NCBI GenBank assembly: GCA_050874905.1 | Contig: JBNMLP010000015.1 | Coordinates: 1-64,000, forward strand | Length of the DNA stretch: 64,000 nucleotides | DNA from: NC2004 sp050874905 | Lineage (GTDB): Bacteria; Bacillota; Clostridia; Lachnospirales; Lachnospiraceae | Reading direction: 5' to 3' | Shown here: positions 7,413 to 15,374 of the stretch, piece after piece | How positions within the stretch are numbered: position 1 is the first letter of the stretch | Layout of the letters: each line of letters opens with the position of its first letter | Position numbers and translations under genes: made by a program | Notes under the pieces: model-generated | Told to the model about the DNA's origin: nothing | What the model saw: the letters and a program-made list of their open reading frames with translations, nothing else | Databases searched by the model: none

Positions 7413-8741
7413 ATGTATTTTAAAAGAAAAGTATACAACAAGTTGTTAGAATGGAAAGATCTATATTCAGATAAATATGCTGTGTTGTTAGAGGGAGCTA
7501 GACGAGTTGGCAAATCAACGATAGCTGAGAACTTTGCAAGAAATGAGTATAAATCATATATTTTAATTGACTTCTCGAAAACGGCAAGTAATATATTGGA
7601 ATGTTTTGATGATATAGGAAATTTGAATCTCTTTTTTCTCAGGCTGCAGGCAGAAACAGGAACAACATTATATGAACATGAGTCTCTTATTATTTTTGAT
7701 GAAGTCCAATTGTTTCCGAAAGCAAGACAGGCTATCAAACATCTTGTGGCAGATGGCAGATACAGTTATTTAGAAACCGGTTCTCTCATATCGATAAAGA
7801 AAAACGTGAAAGATATTTTAATTCCGTCAGAGGAAATGAGGATACAGGTATATCCCATGGACTATGAGGAATTTTGTGATGCGACAGGTAGTAACTATGA
7901 GCTTCTGCGACAGATTTATAATAGCGGGACAGCCATCGGGCAGGCAACCAATCGTAAATTAATGCGCGATCTGAGAATATATATGGCAGTAGGTGGAATG
8001 CCGCAGGCAGTTGAAGCCTATGTTAATAGGAAGAATTTTTCAGAGATTGATATGATTAAAAGACAGATTATTTCGTTATACGAAGAGGATTTTAAAAAAA
8101 TTGATGATTCTGGAAGAATTTCAGCATTGTATCATTCTATACCAGCTCAACTTGCAAAGGATACAAGAAAATATCGTATTACAACGGCAATTGGAAAGAA
8201 AAATAATACAAAAGCAAAAGAATTGTTGTATGAATTAATTGATTCAAAAACAATTTTACCATGTTACAATTCCACGGATCCAAGAGTCAGCCTGACAAAT
8301 ACAAAGGATTTTGATAGTTATAAATTGTATCTTTCTGATACAGGTTTGTTTGTTACGCTATTGTTTATTGATCGTCCGGTAACGGAGAATGATATATATG
8401 CAAAGCTTCTTTCTGATAAATTACCTGCCAATTTGGGTTATTTGTATGAGAATCTTGTAGCACAGATGATTGCTTCATCCGGAAGAGAACTGTTTTATCA
8501 TACATGGGAAAAGAATGGAAGTACACATTATTATGAAGTGGATTTTTTAATATCGGAAGGAAGCAAGATAAATGCATTTGAGATCAAGTCTTCCGGATCA
8601 GGAAAACACGAGTCAATAAAGAAATTTTTCAAAAAATTTTCTCAGAATGTGAATCAGGTATATTTAATATCACAAAAAGATGTAGGAAGAGAGGACAATT
8701 TATTATTGAAACCTTTTTATTTCATTCCTTTTTTAATTTGA
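7413..8741 (+). CDS. DUF4143-type AAA ATPase with C-terminal nuclease-like fold
   Basis: 442 residues, GGGAGG ribosome-binding site at 7401-7406. Walker A is EGARRVGKST (residues ~27-36), Walker B LIIFDEVQ (~91-98), and the sensor-like LETGSLIS follows. The C-terminal DUF4143 region ends in a PD-(D/E)XK-like core: YEVDFLIS and, about 15 residues on, FEIKSSG. Members are widespread in gut anaerobes and archaea and are annotated only as ATP-binding proteins; their role is unknown, with mobile-element or defence functions suggested. A paralogue with the same architecture is at 30502. The repeat array in the promoter suggests tight, cooperative repression. Confidence 0.85.
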   Translation: MYFKRKVYNKLLEWKDLYSDKYAVLLEGARRVGKSTIAENFARNEYKSYILIDFSKTASNILECFDDIGNLNLFFLRLQAETGTTLYEHESLIIFDEVQLFPKARQAIKHLVADGRYSYLETGSLISIKKNVKDILIPSEEMRIQVYPMDYEEFCDATGSNYELLRQIYNSGTAIGQATNRKLMRDLRIYMAVGGMPQAVEAYVNRKNFSEIDMIKRQIISLYEEDFKKIDDSGRISALYHSIPAQLAKDTRKYRITTAIGKKNNTKAKELLYELIDSKTILPCYNSTDPRVSLTNTKDFDSYKLYLSDTGLFVTLLFIDRPVTENDIYAKLLSDKLPANLGYLYENLVAQMIASSGRELFYHTWEKNGSTHYYEVDFLISEGSKINAFEIKSSGSGKHESIKKFFKKFSQNVNQVYLISQKDVGREDNLLLKPFYFIPFLI

Positions 8742-8776
8742 TGAGACAGAAAAACTGGAATTTAGGAGGGAACATT

Positions 8777-9244
8777 ATGAATGTTATAGAAATGAAAATA
8801 GAATATAAAAGACTTACAGAAAAAGAATTGGATACATTTATTGATATGAGAATAAATCAGTTGCGGGAAGAGGGTGCAAAAGAAGAGATTGATTTGGTGC
8901 CGGCACTGAGAAATTATTATAATCGTCATATGGCGGATGGAACCTTTGTATCGTGGCTGGCTTTTGATGGTGATGTCATAATAGGAACGAGCGGCATGTC
9001 ATTTGTAGAAAAACCACCATATTTTGGATGTCCAAGTGGAAGAATAGGATTGTTGTCCAGTATGTTTACCAATCCGAATTATCGAAGAAAAGGGATTGCA
9101 AAAGAACTGTTGTCTCGTGTTATAAATGATGCAAAGGAATATGGTTGAGGGACAATACAGATTACGGCATCTGATATGGGAGTGAAATTATATACGGATT
9201 TTGGATTTGTTCATAATAATAATTTCATGCAGTATAAACTGTAA
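8777..9244 (+). pseudogene. GNAT acetyltransferase interrupted by in-frame TGA
   Basis: Start at ATG 8777, with GGAGGG at 8765-8770. The frame codes for a GNAT protein through the acetyl-CoA loop (TNPNYRRKGIAKELLSRVI) to ...DAKEYG, then meets TGA at 9146-9148. It continues in the same frame with an intact C-terminus (GTIQITASDMGVKLYTDFGF ... FMQYKL) to TAA at 9242-9244. The position after EYG is usually Cys in such proteins, so TGT/TGC to TGA is a one-base nonsense change. A 123-residue truncated product lacks the last GNAT strands and is probably inactive. Confidence 0.82.
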
Positions 9245-9340
9245 GACCAACGATTAAGTCTTGAAACCATGGAACCTTAGTAGCAGGGGATTATGATGGT
9301 CAGAAAAATTTGCAAGTCAGAATGGAAAAGGATTGATAAC

Positions 9341-9682
9341 ATGAATATACAGATTTTTGGCACAAAAAAGTGTGCCGATACCAGAAAAGCAGAACGTTTT
9401 TTCAAAGAACGTGGCATTAAATATCAATTTGTTGATATGAAAGAAAAAGGGATGAGTAAAGGGGAATTCCTTTCGGTAGCGCAGGTAAATGGTGGCATGG
9501 ATCAAATGATCAACTGGGAAGGAAAAGACAAAGATACGCTTGCTTTGCTCAAATATATTGCGGAGGAAGATAAACTGGAAAAGATTCTTGCAAATCCGCA
9601 GGTGATCAAAACTCCGGTAGTTAGAAATGGAAAGAAGGCTACATTGGGGTATCAGCCGGATGTATGGAAAGGATGGGATTGA
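9341..9682 (+). CDS. ArsC/Spx-family thioredoxin-fold protein
   Basis: About 113 residues from ATG 9341; an in-frame ATG at 9293 has a site too close (3 nt) and adds 16 atypical residues. The fold is a glutaredoxin-like ArsC family: MNIQIFGTKKCADTRKAERFF has the single N-terminal active Cys (C-x2-T-R pattern, residue ~11), then FVDMKEKGMSKGE, and NPQVIKTPVVRNGKKATLGY carries the cis-Pro (TPVV). The second Spx cysteine (CxxC) is absent. Members of this subgroup are annotated as arsenate reductase-like or glutaredoxin-like; true arsenate reduction is unproven, and no ars genes are nearby. Confidence 0.8.
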   Translation: MNIQIFGTKKCADTRKAERFFKERGIKYQFVDMKEKGMSKGEFLSVAQVNGGMDQMINWEGKDKDTLALLKYIAEEDKLEKILANPQVIKTPVVRNGKKATLGYQPDVWKGWD

Positions 9683-9718
9683 CAGAGTTTGTAGATCATT
9701 GCCTGGAGGTAGCTGGAA

Positions 9719-9791
9719 AACGAAATATAAAGATAAGAAAACGAAAAATACAATGTTGATATTTTTCGTTTTCTTGTTTATAATTTTCGTA
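9719..9791. repeat. Four motif copies at exact 21-bp period across a promoter
   Basis: AACGAAATAT (9719), AACGAAAAAT (9740), its reverse complement ATTTTTCGTT (9761) and AATTTTCGTA (9782) start at positions separated by exactly 21 bp. Two copies point forward and two point backward. The inner pair forms the perfect 16-bp arms of an inverted repeat (9735-9750 and 9760-9775). The array covers the -35, spacer and -10 of the next gene. The inner arms could also act as a hairpin terminator for the ArsC-like gene. Confidence 0.75.
9756..9784 (+). promoter_or_regulatory. Promoter of AAA-ATPase/PD-(D/E)XK gene
   Basis: -35 TTGATA (9756-9761), 17-bp spacer, -10 TATAAT (9779-9784), lying inside the 21-bp-phased motif array. 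Confidence 0.75.
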
Positions 9792-9829
9792 TAGAACAAT
9801 ATATGCTGGATAGGACGGGAGCTGGTTTT

Positions 9830-11692
9830 ATGAAAACATGCAAGGAAAAAGCATCAGAGTGGGGAGTTACGTCTCGGGCAGTTAATGTAATGTGTAAAAA
9901 CGGAAAGATTCCAGGTGCGAGAAAAGAGAAAGGAAAATGGCTGCTTCCGGATGGTGCCAAAAAGCCTTTGGATGGTAGAACTTTAGTAGGGAAAAAGGGC
10001 AATGCATTGTCGAATACGAATGTAAAATCATTACCAATTGGTGTCTCCGATTATGTACGCGCACAATCAGAATACTACTATGTTGACAAGACATTATTGA
10101 TCAAAGAATTTTTGGATCAGAAGCCATTAGTATCATTGTTCACCAGACCAAGAAGATTTGGAAAAACGTTGAACATGGATATGCTCAGAGTGTTCTTTGA
10201 GATTTCAGAGGAGGATACCAGTAAATATTTTATAGATAAGAATATCTGGAAATGCGGCGCAGAGTATCAGAAGCATCAGGGAAAATATCCGGTTATTTTT
10301 CTTACGTTTAAAGACGTAAAATTTGATACATGGGAAGCGACAATTGATAAAATTCGTGGCTTACTTCAAGACGAGTATGGAAGACATCAGGAACTCTTGA
10401 ATAGCAGCAGGCTTTCGCAGTATGAGAAGGATTATTTCTCAAAGATTCTGGATGCTTCGGCAAATGAAGTAGAGCTTACATCTGCCCTTGAGAGGTTATC
10501 TAAAATGCTTGCTATCCACTATGAAAGGGCTCCTATCATTATTATTGATGAATATGATACCCCGATTCAGGAAGGTTACACCAAAGATTTCTATGATGAG
10601 ATTATTGGATTTATGAGGAATTTCTTTTCAGGAGCATTTAAGGATAATAAAAATTTGTCATACGGATTTCTGACAGGAATTTTGCGTATTGCACAGGAAA
10701 GTATTTTCAGCGGGTTGAATAACCTTACCGTAAATTCTGTTATGGATGATGAATATGATAATTTCTTCGGATTTACAAATGAAGAAATAAGTGAAATGCT
10801 TGATTATTATGGGGTAACAGAAAAAGAAAGTGAGCTAAAGGATTGGTATGATGGATATTTGTTTGGCAACGAAGAAATATATAACCCCTGGTCCGTGATC
10901 AATTATATTTCAAGAGGGTGTATTCCACAGGCATATTGGGTAAATACAGGTAAGAATGAAATTCTGGAAGATGTTATGAAAGTTGCAACGGATGATATAA
11001 CAGAAAGACTGTATGCACTCATGCAGGGGGAGCAGGTGATTGCAAGAATTGATCAAAATGTTGTATATAGATCTCTTGCAGAGGAGCCGGCAAATATTTA
11101 TAGCTTATTATTGGTGGCGGGATATTTGAAAACACCGAAGAAGGAATTACAGGCAGATGGTTCCTATTTATGTGAAGTTTCGATACCTAATAGAGAGATA
11201 GCAGTTGTATATAAGAATGAAATCCTGTCACATTTTTTACAAGTGGGTGCTATTACAAGAACAACAGCAAATAAGATTGCGGAAAGTCTTTACACAAATG
11301 ATGATCTGAAGCTGCAAAATGCTGTGGCTGAATATATGGATAAATCAATCAGCTTTTATGATGGAGGAGCTGAGGGATTTTACCATGGTTTGATGCTCGG
11401 TTTGATTGCATTGATGGACAATCAGTATAAAATTAAATCGAATAGAGAATCCGGGGATGGAAGATATGATGTTTGCATGATTCCCAGAGAGAAAAAATAT
11501 CCGGGGATTATTTTGGAATTGAAATGGGAAAAGAATCTGGGAAAAGCTTCACTGGAAAGTCTGGCAGGTGATGCCCTGGAGCAGATTGATAAGCTTCGAT
11601 ACGATTCTGAAATGAAAGAGGATGGGATTGAGAATATATTGAAATTTGGAATTGCTTTTTCCGGTAAGAAGGTAAGTGTAAAAACAAAATAA
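9830..11692 (+). CDS. HTH-fused AAA-ATPase-like / PD-(D/E)XK (DUF1703) protein
   Basis: Start at ATG 9830, with GGGAG at 9819-9823; an earlier in-frame ATG (9803) lacks a site. About 620 residues. Residues ~1-40 resemble a MerR-like HTH (KEKASEWGVTSRAVNVMCKNGKIPGA). Walker A is RPRRFGKT (~106-113) and Walker B IIIIDEYDTP (~243-252), the AAA-ATPase_like family (PF09820). The C-terminus is the PD-(D/E)XK domain (PF08011): GRYDVCMIP, then IILELKW about 12 residues later. Such proteins are abundant in gut Firmicutes and Bacteroidetes, with no settled function. An HTH on the same chain and a phased operator array in the promoter suggest self-regulation. Confidence 0.85.
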   Translation: MKTCKEKASEWGVTSRAVNVMCKNGKIPGARKEKGKWLLPDGAKKPLDGRTLVGKKGNALSNTNVKSLPIGVSDYVRAQSEYYYVDKTLLIKEFLDQKPLVSLFTRPRRFGKTLNMDMLRVFFEISEEDTSKYFIDKNIWKCGAEYQKHQGKYPVIFLTFKDVKFDTWEATIDKIRGLLQDEYGRHQELLNSSRLSQYEKDYFSKILDASANEVELTSALERLSKMLAIHYERAPIIIIDEYDTPIQEGYTKDFYDEIIGFMRNFFSGAFKDNKNLSYGFLTGILRIAQESIFSGLNNLTVNSVMDDEYDNFFGFTNEEISEMLDYYGVTEKESELKDWYDGYLFGNEEIYNPWSVINYISRGCIPQAYWVNTGKNEILEDVMKVATDDITERLYALMQGEQVIARIDQNVVYRSLAEEPANIYSLLLVAGYLKTPKKELQADGSYLCEVSIPNREIAVVYKNEILSHFLQVGAITRTTANKIAESLYTNDDLKLQNAVAEYMDKSISFYDGGAEGFYHGLMLGLIALMDNQYKIKSNRESGDGRYDVCMIPREKKYPGIILELKWEKNLGKASLESLAGDALEQIDKLRYDSEMKEDGIENILKFGIAFSGKKVSVKTK

Positions 11693-11762
11693 AGTGTACA
11701 CCTGGAAGAGCCAGTAAAATATATAGATTATAAACCCGAAATGATGAGAAGAGGAAGAAACA

Positions 11763-12734
11763 ATGTGGAGAAAAAAGTTACTTGCTGCAGCAATGGTTGC
11801 TGTACTGTTTATGTCGGTGGTGCCGGTACAGGGAGCACAATTACAGGAGAATCGTGTTTCGTACAGTATCAAAAACACCTTGCCGTGTTCGTATGGTGCT
11901 AAGAAACAGAAAATGTCGATTGATAAGGAAGAACGGAACAAATATTTTGGCAGGTCTGCATTTATCGGCAGTTCTATTGGAGTAGGAATGAAATACTATA
12001 TGCGATCGAAAGGGAGAGGTTATCTCGGTAATCCGGTTATGTTGGTGCAAGGGTGTTATTCGTTTGCCAATGATAAGGGACACGACAACCGGTATAGAAT
12101 TGGGTATAGGGGGAGAAAATATAGGGCAAAAGATGCTGTCAAGGCAGCAAAGGTAAAGCGTGTATTCATTAGTATGGGAACCAATGACTTATGGAAAGAT
12201 GCGAAAAGTACAAGTAAAGATTATATCAGTTACGTACGGGGAATTCGGAAAACGAATCCGGGAGTTGTTATTTTCATTCAGAGCATGACGCCTATGTGTA
12301 CATCAAGCAATAAAAGGTATTTGAATAATTCGGCGATCAATACATTAAATAAAGAAATGAAGAAGTATTGTCAGAAAACGAAAGATGTCTATTATGTAGA
12401 TGTTACGCAGGGCATGAGAGACAAAACAGGTGGACTAAAATCCAAATATTCCAGTGATAGATATGTACATCTTTCTCATGCAGCATATGATCTGTGGTTA
12501 AAAAATCTAACCGCATATGTGGATGATCTGCTGCTTCAGGAAAAAGCTGCAAAACATGCCGTTGCTATTGCAAAAAAGACAAGGACAAAGAAGGATTTGA
12601 AAGAGGCAAAGAAAAAGGTCAAAGCACTGGAAAATAGTACCGTGAAAGATAACCTGAAGAAGAAGCTGAAGAAGATTAAAGTTATTCAGGAAGCTAAGAC
12701 GGAAACGACAAAAGTCTGTTCAGATTTTCAGTAA
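11763..12734 (+). CDS. Secreted SGNH/GDSL hydrolase with Lys-rich C-terminal helix region
   Basis: 323 residues with a signal peptide (basic MWRKK, hydrophobic LLAAAMVAVLFMSVV, cleavage near VQGA, residue ~25). The SGNH blocks are FIGSSIGVG (~66-74; Ser nucleophile, with GSS in place of GDS), SMGTNDLW (~138-145; block III Asn) and SSDRYVHLSH (~228-237; block V Asp and His). These indicate an extracellular esterase or deacetylase of cell-wall or exopolysaccharide acetyl groups. Residues ~260-310 are a Lys-rich repeated helix (KKDLKEAKKKVKALEN) that could hold the protein to anionic wall polymers. Substrate unknown. Confidence 0.83.
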   Translation: MWRKKLLAAAMVAVLFMSVVPVQGAQLQENRVSYSIKNTLPCSYGAKKQKMSIDKEERNKYFGRSAFIGSSIGVGMKYYMRSKGRGYLGNPVMLVQGCYSFANDKGHDNRYRIGYRGRKYRAKDAVKAAKVKRVFISMGTNDLWKDAKSTSKDYISYVRGIRKTNPGVVIFIQSMTPMCTSSNKRYLNNSAINTLNKEMKKYCQKTKDVYYVDVTQGMRDKTGGLKSKYSSDRYVHLSHAAYDLWLKNLTAYVDDLLLQEKAAKHAVAIAKKTRTKKDLKEAKKKVKALENSTVKDNLKKKLKKIKVIQEAKTETTKVCSDFQ

Positions 12735-12770
12735 TATAAATGTTGCAATAAAAGATAAATATGGTAAAAT

Positions 12771-12808
12771 AGCACTGGTTAGTTTTTTCTAACTAGTGTT
12801 ATTTTTTT
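12771..12808 (+). terminator. Rho-independent terminator after SGNH hydrolase gene
   Basis: Arms AGCACTGGTTAG (12771-12782) and CTAACTAGTGTT (12789-12800) with a T6 loop, then a run of Ts from 12802. Confidence 0.85.
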
Positions 12809-12830
12809 ATAACAAAGGAGAATGGTTACC

Positions 12831-12932
12831 ATGCTGCAATGGAAAATATTTATGATCCTGCCGACGAAGCTTCCGGCAAAGGCAAATGTGATCGGAGCGA
12901 TCATGTTTGCAGGTCTCATTTTCATTTTATAG
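12831..12932 (+). CDS. Small hydrophobic protein (33 aa)
   Basis: ATG 12831 with AAAGGAG about 10 nt upstream (12814-12820). The 33-residue product has a basic start (MLQWKIFMILPTKLPAK) and a hydrophobic tail (VIGAIMFAGLIFIL), i.e. one possible membrane helix. Its stop codon TAG overlaps the AGGAGG ribosome-binding site of the following membrane-protein gene, a sign of translational coupling. No family is recognised. A strong ribosome-binding site and the coupling argue that it is real. Confidence 0.55.
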   Translation: MLQWKIFMILPTKLPAKANVIGAIMFAGLIFIL

Positions 12933-12945
12933 GAGGAAAGAAAAA

Positions 12946-13434
12946 ATGTTGTTATTCTTACAGATCGTATTATATTGTGTGCTGTTCCTTGCTATCGTAA
13001 AATGTGCGGTAAGAAACAGTGGATTAAATTGTTTATATTTTTATCCGGCAGAGTACATAGAGGAAGCGGAAAAGCGCGGGATTGCGGACAAAGAAGCGAC
13101 AATGAAAAAAGGGAAGAAATTTATGGTTCCGTTTTGCATTTTCATCTTTGGTATTTTGATCCCCGTGATCGCTTTCTGGAATCATGTCACCGATTTTAAA
13201 ACGGCATATATTCAGGCATTTTTATTCCTATTTGTCATGAACTGGTTTGATGGTATCGTACTGGACAGAATCTGGGTTGCCCACAGCAAGGTCTGGCGCA
13301 TTGAAGGAATGGAAGGAGTCACGTATATCAAACCTTGGAAGTATGTGTTGACAAGACGAAGTGCTGGTACCGTATTGTATCTGGTCATGGCACTTATAAT
13401 AGCTGGTATTGTGGTACTGATCGGAAAGATCTGA
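12946..13434 (+). CDS. Uncharacterised four-helix membrane protein
   Basis: Start at ATG 12946, with AGGAGG at 12931-12936. About 162 residues with four hydrophobic segments: residues ~2-21 (LLFLQIVLYCVLFLAIV), ~60-78 (PFCIFIFGILIPVIAFW), ~87-104 (YIQAFLFLFVMNWFDGI) and ~142-161 (VLYLVMALIIAGIVVLIG). The loop between helices 3 and 4 holds DRIWVAHSKVWRIEGMEG. I recognise no named family. It sits between the 33-aa peptide gene and an alpha/beta hydrolase gene with a 19-nt gap, so the three probably form one operon. Confidence 0.75.
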   Translation: MLLFLQIVLYCVLFLAIVKCAVRNSGLNCLYFYPAEYIEEAEKRGIADKEATMKKGKKFMVPFCIFIFGILIPVIAFWNHVTDFKTAYIQAFLFLFVMNWFDGIVLDRIWVAHSKVWRIEGMEGVTYIKPWKYVLTRRSAGTVLYLVMALIIAGIVVLIGKI

Positions 13435-13453
13435 TAGAAAAGGGAGATACAAA

Positions 13454-14206
13454 ATGAACATTCATGAATTTGGAAAAGAAAATAAGGAAACGATCCTGTT
13501 GATTCATCCTTCTGTTGTAAAATGGGATTATTTTGAGTTTGTCATTCCTCTGCTGCAGAAAAAATATCATTTGCTCGTACCGGCACTTCCCGGCTATGAT
13601 TTTGAAAATGACAGTGATTTTACCAGTGTGGAACAGATTGCTTCCGAATTAAATGCCTGGCTGAAAGCAGAAGGCTACACGGAATTATATGCGGTATATG
13701 GCTGTTCCATGGGTGGCTCCATTTCACTGCTGGTAGCACTGGGACAACAGATCCCAATCAAGCATTGTGTCATGGACGGTGCAATCACACCATATCAGTT
13801 GCCATGGATTGTGACACGTTTCATTGCCCTGAAGGATTATCTGATGATGATGATCGGAAGAACCGGCGGTGTGGGTTTACTGGAAAAAGCATTTGCAACA
13901 GATGACTATTCTAAAGAAGATTTGCAGTACGTCGCAGATGTGCTGCGGCATTGCAGCCGGAAAACGCTGTGGCGAACCTTTGACTCATGTAATAATTACA
14001 AACTTCCAACTCCTGTTCCAAAGGTGGATACAAAGTTCTATTACTGGTATGCCAAAGGGGAGTTAAAAGAGAGAAAACAGGATATTGCGTATATAAAACA
14101 AAGATTTCCGCAGACAGAATTTGAAGTGCTGCCCGATTTAGGTCATGCAGGACTGGCATTATTAAAGCCGGAATTGTTTACGGAAATGCTGGAAAGACTC
14201 CAATAA
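13454..14206 (+). CDS. Alpha/beta-fold hydrolase
   Basis: 250 residues, GGGAGA ribosome-binding site just upstream. The nucleophile elbow is GCSMGGS (Ser ~90), the oxyanion strand ILLIHPS (~14-20) and the late catalytic His is in LGHAGLAL (~233-240). The acid is probably the Asp in the PDLGH region or one just upstream. The family (hydrolase/acyltransferase, COG0596) includes esterases and peptidases; the substrate is unknown. Likely third gene of an operon with the two small membrane-protein genes, which suggests work on a membrane-delivered substrate, but this is inference. Confidence 0.85.
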   Translation: MNIHEFGKENKETILLIHPSVVKWDYFEFVIPLLQKKYHLLVPALPGYDFENDSDFTSVEQIASELNAWLKAEGYTELYAVYGCSMGGSISLLVALGQQIPIKHCVMDGAITPYQLPWIVTRFIALKDYLMMMIGRTGGVGLLEKAFATDDYSKEDLQYVADVLRHCSRKTLWRTFDSCNNYKLPTPVPKVDTKFYYWYAKGELKERKQDIAYIKQRFPQTEFEVLPDLGHAGLALLKPELFTEMLERLQ

Positions 14207-14235
14207 CCATAGCACAAGGCAAACGAAAAATTTCA

Positions 14236-14263
14236 TTGAAAGAGTTCTGATGTCTGTTATAAT
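14236..14263 (+). promoter_or_regulatory. Promoter in front of a beheaded surface-protein remnant
   Basis: -35 TTGAAA (14236-14241), 16-bp spacer, -10 TATAAT (14258-14263). Only a 10-codon ORF and an Ig-like remnant lie directly downstream. Confidence 0.55.
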
Positions 14264-14265
14264 GA

Positions 14266-14697
14266 AAGGAGCAGGCCGGGTGCAAAGCAGTTAAAAAAGG
14301 TACGGCGAAATTAGAGGCAAAGCTTGGAAAAAAGAAATATACATGTACCATTGTGGTTCAGAAAAAAGCAGCAAAAACAACGACTGCTGCAACCACACAA
14401 GGGACAGGCAATACGGTTGTGACCACACAGACGGCAGCTCCTGCGGCTACGACAGCAGTGCCGGCAACTACGCAGAGTACTCCTACGACAGAACAGTCAA
14501 CAACCACAACACAGCAAGTGACTACGATGGAGAATATGCTTGGTTACAATGGGTTAAAAACAATACTTACACCGAAAAAGACAGGAGACGTCATTTGCAA
14601 TGTGCCGGGAACATTTCTCGATGATGATTCGGTGAGCCATCAGACATTGGTTGCAAATGCAGAGAAAAGCTATCGTTTTCAGAGAGTTTCAGATTAA
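14266..14697 (+). pseudogene. Remnant of an Ig-like (Big_2), Thr-rich secreted protein
   Basis: Open frame from 14266 (after TGA 14263-14265) to 14697 with no credible start; a GTG at 14353 has no ribosome-binding site. It begins in the last strands of a bacterial Ig-like domain (KKGTAKLEAKLGKKKYTCTI). It then runs into a Thr/Ala/Gln linker (TTAATTQGTGNTVVTTQTAA and similar) and a unique tail (LGYNGLKTILTPKKTGDVIC). The signal peptide and all upstream domains are missing. The composition matches the linkers in the intact surface proteins at 19350 and 43438. Probably a 5' deletion fused to an unrelated promoter. Confidence 0.72.
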
Positions 14698-14728
14698 TAA
14701 AAAAAGTACGATGCAATAGCAGGAAAAT

Positions 14729-14766
14729 GGGTTTCTAAGATGTCATCTTAGAAACCCGTTTTTTTT
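14729..14766 (+). terminator. Strong rho-independent terminator
   Basis: Perfect 14-bp arms GGGTTTCTAAGATG and CATCTTAGAAACCC around one T, followed by eight Ts. Confidence 0.92.
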
Positions 14767-14885
14767 ATCTCACTTTAAAATGTCAGAATTTGTCAAGTAA
14801 GAAATCTGTATGCTATAGTGAAAAATAAAAAAGTTTGTAACGTTTTTCCGTTTGCGTTGTCATATAGGAGAAAGGAGGGAATTGT

Positions 14886-15374
14886 ATGGAGCCGATCGAA
14901 AAAATATACGAAAGCTATTATAAGGATGTGTACCATTTTGTTCTGGCTTTGTCCCGAAATGACCATGTGGCAGAGGATATTACGCAGGAAACCTTTATGA
15001 AGGCAATAAAAGCAGTGGATCATTTTAAGGGAAACTGTGATGTCCGTGTCTGGCTGTGTCAGATAGCCAAAAACCTGTTTTACACCTATAGGAAGAAGCA
15101 AAAAAGACAGGTGGATAATGCCGAAGAGGTGGTAGCAGGTAAGGCTTGCCAGACAGACATTGTAAAAGATACGGTAGACAAAGAACAGGCGATACGGATT
15201 CATCACATTGTACATAGCCTGGAAGAACCGTATAAGGAAGTATTTCATTTGCGGGTATTTGGCGAGCTGCCGTTTAAGGAGATTGCAGCGATTTTTGGAA
15301 AGACAGAAAGCTGGGCGAGAGTAACGTATCACCGGGCAAGAGTATTGATCATGAAAGAAATGGAGGAATTGTAA
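14886..15374 (+). CDS. ECF-type RNA polymerase sigma factor
   Basis: 162 residues with GGAGGG about 9 nt upstream. Region 2 is at residues ~8-75 (YYKDVYHFVLALSRNDHVAEDITQETFMKA, then VWLCQIAKNLFY). Region 4 is at ~105-160 (SLEEPYKEVFHLRVFGELPFKEIAAIFGKTESWARVTYHRAR; helix-turn-helix). This is the ECF pattern with regions 2 and 4 only. The next gene starts on its stop codon (TAATG) and encodes a zinc-finger anti-sigma factor, so the pair forms a cell-envelope stress switch. No matching autoregulatory promoter was identified. Confidence 0.93.
   Translation: MEPIEKIYESYYKDVYHFVLALSRNDHVAEDITQETFMKAIKAVDHFKGNCDVRVWLCQIAKNLFYTYRKKQKRQVDNAEEVVAGKACQTDIVKDTVDKEQAIRIHHIVHSLEEPYKEVFHLRVFGELPFKEIAAIFGKTESWARVTYHRARVLIMKEMEEL

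Noticed and set aside
7201..7449. 82-codon ORF over the 33-bp repeats
   Set aside because: No ribosome-binding site; it is made of the repeat array and the promoter, and overlaps the start of the ATPase gene.
9146..9148. Selenocysteine at the TGA of the GNAT gene
   Set aside because: GNAT proteins are not known selenoproteins and no SECIS-like hairpin directly follows the TGA; a nonsense mutation is simpler.
9341..9682. Functional arsenic resistance locus
   Set aside because: Single ArsC-like gene without arsR, arsB/acr3 or a second catalytic Cys pattern; the name arsC is not justified.
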